Source of the DNA: Candidatus Omnitrophota bacterium
GTDB taxonomy: Bacteria > Omnitrophota > Gorgyraeia > Zapsychrales > JANLHA01
Assembly: GCA_023247795.1 (NCBI GenBank)
Contig: JAHFFT010000007.1
Coordinates: forward strand, 1-36,936
Direction: 5' to 3'
Length of the DNA stretch: 36,936 nucleotides
In this document: positions 35,163 to 36,936 of the stretch, one piece after another
Layout: each line of letters begins with the position of its first letter
How positions within the stretch are numbered: the first letter of the stretch is position 1
Made by a program: the position numbers and the translations under genes
Notes under the pieces: generated by a model
What the model was told of the DNA's origin: nothing
The model's input: only the letters and a program-made list of their open reading frames with translations
Database searches by the model: none

Positions 35163-36929
35163 ATGCATATCCTCGGGATCAACACGGGTTTTAATGCCTC
35201 AGCGGTATTGCTGAAGAACAATGAAGTCATCTTTGGTATTCAGGAAGAACGTCTTTCCAGAATAAAAAATCAACCAGGATTTCCGACTTTGGCTGTCAAA
35301 GCTTGCCTTGAGGCAGAAAAGCTCAGCGCCGATGATTTATCGATGGTGGCCGTTGCCAGTACATCAGGCAAAATCCCTAAGGATCGAGAAAGTGAGTTGC
35401 ACAAGTTTCAGCATCGCTACGATTTGATTAAGCAAAAATGGTTTAATGGCCGAAAAAATCCGTTAACGGCACTAGTACGACGGTATGTGAATAAAATTGA
35501 TTGCTTAACCAAATCAACTGGCAATGGATTAGGACTTCAGGATCATCTCAAAGCCAATGATTTATTGGAGAAAGTGCATTGCTTTGACCATCACACTTGT
35601 CATGCGGCCGCCGCTTACTATGGATTAGCAAGAAACAAAGGAGAGAAGCATTTGATCTTCACTCTCGATGGTGGGGGGGATGGTCGCACCAGTGCTGTTT
35701 TCATCGGTCACAACAATCAACTCCAATTGATTGCCGAATCCAATTCCTTTTCTCCTGCTTGCCTCTACGCCCATCTGACTTATATTTCAGGTTTTCTCCC
35801 TCATGAACACGAGTACAAACTGATGGGATTGGCACCCTATGCGCAGCGTAAGTACGCTGAGAAAGTCAGAGATTCCCTTTATCGATTTATCGGTCTGGAT
35901 GAAAAGAATCCCCTCGTATTCACTAATACGTCGAAATATCCTTCAGTTGACAATTCCGGTGGACCGCAAAAGCATCAATTGATTGAAGAAATTTTTCGCT
36001 CGGTGTTGAACGTGCGTTTTGATACCCTGGCGGCGGGTTTACAGATGTTGGCGGAAGAAGTGGTGGTGCGATGGATTCGGGAAGGAATCCAACAAACCGG
36101 TATTCAACGTGTCTTGTTGTCCGGTGGATTTTTTATGAATGTGAAGGCTAATCAATTGATTTCGGAACTGCCTGAAGTGAAATCGGTGAATTGCTTTCCT
36201 TCCTGCGGTGATGAAACCAATGCCTTCGGCGCTGCTTATTTGGGTTACGAAAAATTGCGTCAAAAGGCCAATCCCGACGTGAAATTCCTGAATTTCTGCG
36301 TGGGGCCGCAACCGAACTGTGATGATATGATTCAGCGGAAATACCAGGACAAGATTTGCGTCGAGAAAATGAGTCAAATCAATGCGAAAATCGTCGATTT
36401 GCTGGTGGCTGGCAAGATTGTGGCCCGTTGCTCTGGCCCCATGGAGTTTGGGGTACGGGCTTTGGGAAATCGGTCCATCCTCGCTGCCCCGGATGATGTC
36501 CGGGTCATTAACAAAATTAATGCGGCCATAAAAAAACGTGATTTCTGGATGCCTTTTGCACCGGCGGTGTTACAGGATAAAGCGGAATTGGTGATCGATA
36601 TTCCTCTATCGGTGCGAGAAGCATATTCGCCGTATATGATGTTTACATTTCAAACCAAACCGGAGAAGTTTGATCAAATGATTGCCGGAACGCAACAGAT
36701 GGACAAAAGCGCCAGGGCTCAGTTGGTGAGCCGGGAAACCTATCCAGATTTTTACGACATCATCGAGGGATTTTTTCAAAAAACAGGTATCCCTGCTGTT
36801 TTGAATACATCATTCAATTTGCACGGTTTTCCGATTGTGTGTACGGCCGAAGAAGCCATTGAAGTGTATCTGAATTCTGCCTTGGACGTACTGGTGGTTG
36901 ATGATTATATGATAACACGTCGACAGTGA
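35163..36929 (+). CDS. Carbamoyltransferase (NodU/CmcH family)
   Basis: ILGINTGFNASAVLL; FDHHTCHAAAAYYG; TLDGGGDGRTSAVF; MEFGVRALGNRSILAAP; VLNTSFNLHGFPIV. Confidence 0.95.
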   Translation: MHILGINTGFNASAVLLKNNEVIFGIQEERLSRIKNQPGFPTLAVKACLEAEKLSADDLSMVAVASTSGKIPKDRESELHKFQHRYDLIKQKWFNGRKNPLTALVRRYVNKIDCLTKSTGNGLGLQDHLKANDLLEKVHCFDHHTCHAAAAYYGLARNKGEKHLIFTLDGGGDGRTSAVFIGHNNQLQLIAESNSFSPACLYAHLTYISGFLPHEHEYKLMGLAPYAQRKYAEKVRDSLYRFIGLDEKNPLVFTNTSKYPSVDNSGGPQKHQLIEEIFRSVLNVRFDTLAAGLQMLAEEVVVRWIREGIQQTGIQRVLLSGGFFMNVKANQLISELPEVKSVNCFPSCGDETNAFGAAYLGYEKLRQKANPDVKFLNFCVGPQPNCDDMIQRKYQDKICVEKMSQINAKIVDLLVAGKIVARCSGPMEFGVRALGNRSILAAPDDVRVINKINAAIKKRDFWMPFAPAVLQDKAELVIDIPLSVREAYSPYMMFTFQTKPEKFDQMIAGTQQMDKSARAQLVSRETYPDFYDIIEGFFQKTGIPAVLNTSFNLHGFPIVCTAEEAIEVYLNSALDVLVVDDYMITRRQ

Positions 36930-36936
36930 TAAAGGC

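Noticed and set aside
1-36936. CRISPR arrays, tRNA/rRNA genes, transposons or prophage
   Set aside because: No regular spaced repeats, no transposase or integrase ORF and no recognisable structural RNA were seen on reading the window.

Overview
The window is read by eye from the sequence and the supplied ORF translations. Positions 1-3.2 kb carry ordinary genes: the C-terminal end of a FabZ-like dehydratase, a ZIP-family metal transporter on the minus strand, a CheX-like protein, an acidic disordered protein and a secreted Arg/Ser/Gln-rich protein. From about 3.2 kb to the end, every credible gene is on the + strand. Many neighbours overlap by 1-4 nt (ATGA, TAATG or TGATG), so this looks like one very long surface-glycan operon. 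It starts with a near-consensus sigma70 promoter (TTGACA-N16-TATAAT) that carries TGAACA/TGTTCA half-sites, and a winged-helix (MarR-like) regulator gene follows. The operon contains: (i) a complete pseudaminic-acid-type nonulosonic acid pathway (PseB, PseC, PseF-like, PseG, PseH, PseI), interleaved with a 2-hydroxyacid dehydrogenase, an HpaI-type aldolase, a GSA-aminomutase-type class III aminotransferase and an aldo/keto reductase; (ii) a decoration block with a methyltransferase, a PIG-L deacetylase, a WbuX/HisH/HisF-type sugar amidotransferase system, a formyltransferase-like protein, extra GNATs and a DUF4910-like metallopeptidase-fold protein; (iii) a KdsB-like cytidylyltransferase + Gfo/Idh + GmhA-like SIS + SDR + AroB-like cyclase module flanked by two large putative transferases, which is the best candidate for an undescribed pathway (a possible nucleotide-activated cyclitol or unusual ulosonate); and (iv) an ABC flippase-like exporter, an FkbM methyltransferase, an AsnB-like protein without the N-terminal catalytic Cys, a radical SAM/SPASM protein and a carbamoyltransferase. 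No tRNA, rRNA, CRISPR array or transposase was recognised.
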